A stretch of 64,000 bases of DNA from NCBI GenBank assembly GCA_956465555.1, contig OY101117.1, forward strand, positions 2,108,001 to 2,172,000, written 5' to 3'. The translations under genes were made by a program, and so were the position numbers. This document shows, in pieces, positions 62,198 through 64,000 of this stretch. The stretch is from Nitzschia sp. pyKryTriq1. Lineage: Eukaryota > Bacillariophyta > Bacillariophyceae > Bacillariales > Bacillariaceae. Within the stretch, counting starts at the first letter, position 1, and the number at the start of each line of letters is the position of its first letter. Below the pieces are notes generated by a model that saw nothing but the letters and a program-made list of their open reading frames with translations, did not search any database and was not told the DNA's origin.

Positions 62198-63358
62198 TTA
62201 TCCATCAATTGACAGACCGTATCCAAACCTCATTTCGTCCTTCATGTGATCCAGTTCCGCACACAAGCTTAGTTTGGGTTGACCTGGCTCCTTTCCAAGC
62301 CTAGCTTCTAGCAAACTCTGCATCTTTCCATTCCCATCCAAAGTGACACCCAACTTGGAGCGACTCCAGGCAAACTCGGCACCCAGAACGACAGTGGATT
62401 CCAAAGTCATGGGATTGGCGCTGAGCTCGGCACCCAACGTCACCCTTTGAGGCGTTACAACTCGCTTATAATTCAAAGTAATACCCTGATTCGGGTTGAA
62501 ACTAGCCACCATGGTGGAGGATGGTGGTTCGGGACCGGGCATGCCTGGCGGCCCTGCCTTTTTGCTGGGGGGTTCGTCTCCGACCGCTGGAATGCTATAT
62601 TTGAGGACGTAACTCGCTGCCAAGGCATTGTTCACACCAATATACAGGCCTTCCCCACCCATACTGAGTTTAGGAGTGATTGCTTGATAGTAATTGCATC
62701 CATACATGGGACCTCCCGCGACACTTCCATATTTGACATTGGCACTCCAAGTCATGCCATTGATATCGGCTTCTGCCAGCATTTGATCTCCCTGACCTTC
62801 CGGAGACACTCCAACCTGCAGTTTCGTCATGACAAGTCCTCCTAGCAAGGCCTTGTGAATGCGCCCATCCACACTTTGACGTCCCGGGTCGACGCGGGCC
62901 ATGTATAGCGAGGATTCATCGGCTACTTGTGCCAGCCATGTGTATGTTTTGTTGCGTCCGTCAGGGATCATACTGGTGCCCAGCCAAAAACTGTGTACCA
63001 CTGCCATGTAGGGACTGAGCTGCTTGTTGATATCGCATCGAAAGCCATCGTGAGTATCCAACATGACCAGCCGCTTGGCATCATTCGAGGCTTGTTCGTA
63101 GGGACCCGGGGGCGAGTACGCCGATGCCGTGGCGGCAGCTCGGGCGATCGCGTCGTCATCTGAACCACCACTTGATGAGGGATCAATCGGCAATGACTGA
63201 GACGAGGGGTCCGCTCCTGGAGGTGGTGGCGGCGGCGGCGCGGAATCATCACATTGCGTGGTAGTGGGCTGTGAGAAGAACGAAATCGCCGTGGGCGGAA
63301 AGGAGGGGGAGCTATGCCGCTGCTGCCGCTGCTCTACTTTCGATCCAGTAGCTCCCAT
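62198..63358 (-). CDS. TOM40: TOM40, mitochondrial outer-membrane import pore
   Basis: Beta-barrel channel of the TOM complex (Porin_3 family), importing precursor proteins into mitochondria. The single exon gives 386 residues. An N-terminal ~95 residues are disordered and Pro/Ser/Gln-rich (a PPPPPPP run). The barrel starts with RLVMLDTHDGFRCDINKQLSP and SFWLGTSMIPDG, typical of TOM40, followed by alternating-strand sequence including GPMYGCNYYQAITPKLSMGG. It ends in the beta-signal RFGYGLSIDG. VDAC is the alternative but lacks this start. The first residues MGATGSK also fit an N-myristoylation pattern, which may be chance. Confidence 0.85.
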   Translation of the reverse strand: MGATGSKVEQRQQRHSSPSFPPTAISFFSQPTTTQCDDSAPPPPPPPGADPSSQSLPIDPSSSGGSDDDAIARAAATASAYSPPGPYEQASNDAKRLVMLDTHDGFRCDINKQLSPYMAVVHSFWLGTSMIPDGRNKTYTWLAQVADESSLYMARVDPGRQSVDGRIHKALLGGLVMTKLQVGVSPEGQGDQMLAEADINGMTWSANVKYGSVAGGPMYGCNYYQAITPKLSMGGEGLYIGVNNALAASYVLKYSIPAVGDEPPSKKAGPPGMPGPEPPSSTMVASFNPNQGITLNYKRVVTPQRVTLGAELSANPMTLESTVVLGAEFAWSRSKLGVTLDGNGKMQSLLEARLGKEPGQPKLSLCAELDHMKDEMRFGYGLSIDG

Positions 63359-64000
63359 ATTAAATAGTCTAGTAGTCGCTGTTTTACAATAAAGCGCCTA
63401 GTCTACTAATAGCTCGATGGTGGCAACGAGGCTGCTAGCTTGGCTCCTTACTGTTGGTGTGACTGTGGACTGGTTGCTGCGGCCCGCCGCCATTGCCGCC
63501 GCAAAACGAGCAATTGAAAGAGAAGAAGAAGGAGCGGTGCACACCAGCTAACAAGATCACGCCTGGCCGCCCACCGACCGTCTGTTCGTCGTCGTCAACG
63601 GCGATTTTTGACTAGATGGACCCAAATATTCCAGTGACGTGTGGTGACGTGTGAGACGCGTCTTGGCGCCATTTTTCCGTTCCCTTCGTTTCTCATCATC
63701 AAAAAGATCTTTCTTTTTTCGTCCTGCTGGGTAATACTGATGAGTACGTTGGCGCTACCAACAGACGACCGTGGCGGTGTCGAATGTTCTTGTCGAAAAA
63801 AGTCATTGATTAGGAGACAACCTATGCTGTTCACAGACCCTGCTTGTTGGAGCGCAAACAAGATATCCCCTGCCTGCTTCGAACTAAACGTCACCAGCTC
63901 GAAAGTCGGGAGGCTCGGAATACGGTACGGTGCAGTGGAGCGACTTCAACTCCGCTATCCATCCATCCTTGTGCGACGATAATACAACAATGAAATCATG
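63359..64000. other. Promoter region to right edge
   Basis: Upstream of TOM40 to the window end. Two copies of GTGACGTG lie at 63634-63641 and 63644-63651, spaced 10 bp. The 113-codon frame at 63641 starts at GTG and lacks a recognisable domain, so it is not called. Confidence 0.45.

Noticed and set aside
63641-63982. 113-codon plus-strand frame at the right edge
   Set aside because: Begins at GTG, no domain seen, and runs over the paired GTGACGTG sites; a promoter reading is simpler.

Overview
The window is nuclear DNA from a photosynthetic eukaryote with a secondary red plastid, most likely a diatom or close ochrophyte relative. The evidence is short GT-AG introns of about 80-140 nt, bipartite plastid leaders with an AF junction (for example SAFAP in glutamine synthetase and in the 61-kb repeat protein), a GapC1-type plastid GAPDH with an N-terminal leader, and thylakoid-lumen proteins carrying an additional Tat-like transfer domain. 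No bacterial operon, rRNA, tRNA or CRISPR was seen. Genes are dense (about 29 confident protein genes), mostly with 0-2 introns, on both strands, and often arranged as convergent pairs with under 100 bp between stop codons.

Layout. 0-5 kb: 3'-truncated plastid glutamine synthetase (-), AP-3 sigma subunit (+), and a GT92-like glycosyltransferase that appears fused to a Tudor-like domain (-). 5.8-11 kb: a 1718-residue single-exon adenylation/carrier-protein/membrane/hexapeptide enzyme resembling epsilon-poly-lysine synthetase (Pls) in architecture (+). 11-19 kb: Bax-inhibitor-1-like protein, plastid J-protein, plastid GAPDH, SWEET sugar transporter. 19.5-20.4 kb: a Harbinger-like deletion-derivative transposon. 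20.9-25 kb: an unlisted 63-residue two-exon gene and a highly repetitive, probably N-myristoylated protein with a His-rich tail. 25-34 kb: LRR membrane protein, PRL phosphatase with a CaaX tail, CPBP membrane protease, rhomboid protease, extradiol dioxygenase. 35-48 kb: TPR protein, plastid RimP-like protein, dolichol/phytol-kinase-family CTP kinase, two divergently transcribed lumenal FKBPs sharing a promoter with a perfect CRE palindrome, phosphate acetyltransferase, a membrane-anchored methyltransferase. 48-64 kb: a predicted pseudokinase, KMO-like flavin monooxygenase, ASCC2-like CUE protein, DUF2358/PAP-fibrillin plastid protein, kynurenine/aminoadipate aminotransferase, amidase, a lumen-targeted five-repeat protein that looks like a polyprotein, and TOM40.

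Functionally, plastid biology dominates: nitrogen assimilation, Calvin-cycle GAPDH, plastid translation, lumen folding, plastid lipid-associated protein and the five-repeat lumenal protein. Intergenic DNA is rich in palindromes built on TACCGGTA and GTAC and carries at least three inverted-repeat elements with apparent target-site duplications. All family assignments are by eye from motifs; splice sites were chosen by GT-AG consensus, frame continuity and family conservation. Several long open frames begin at GTG or TTG, and for those the first suitable ATG was chosen.
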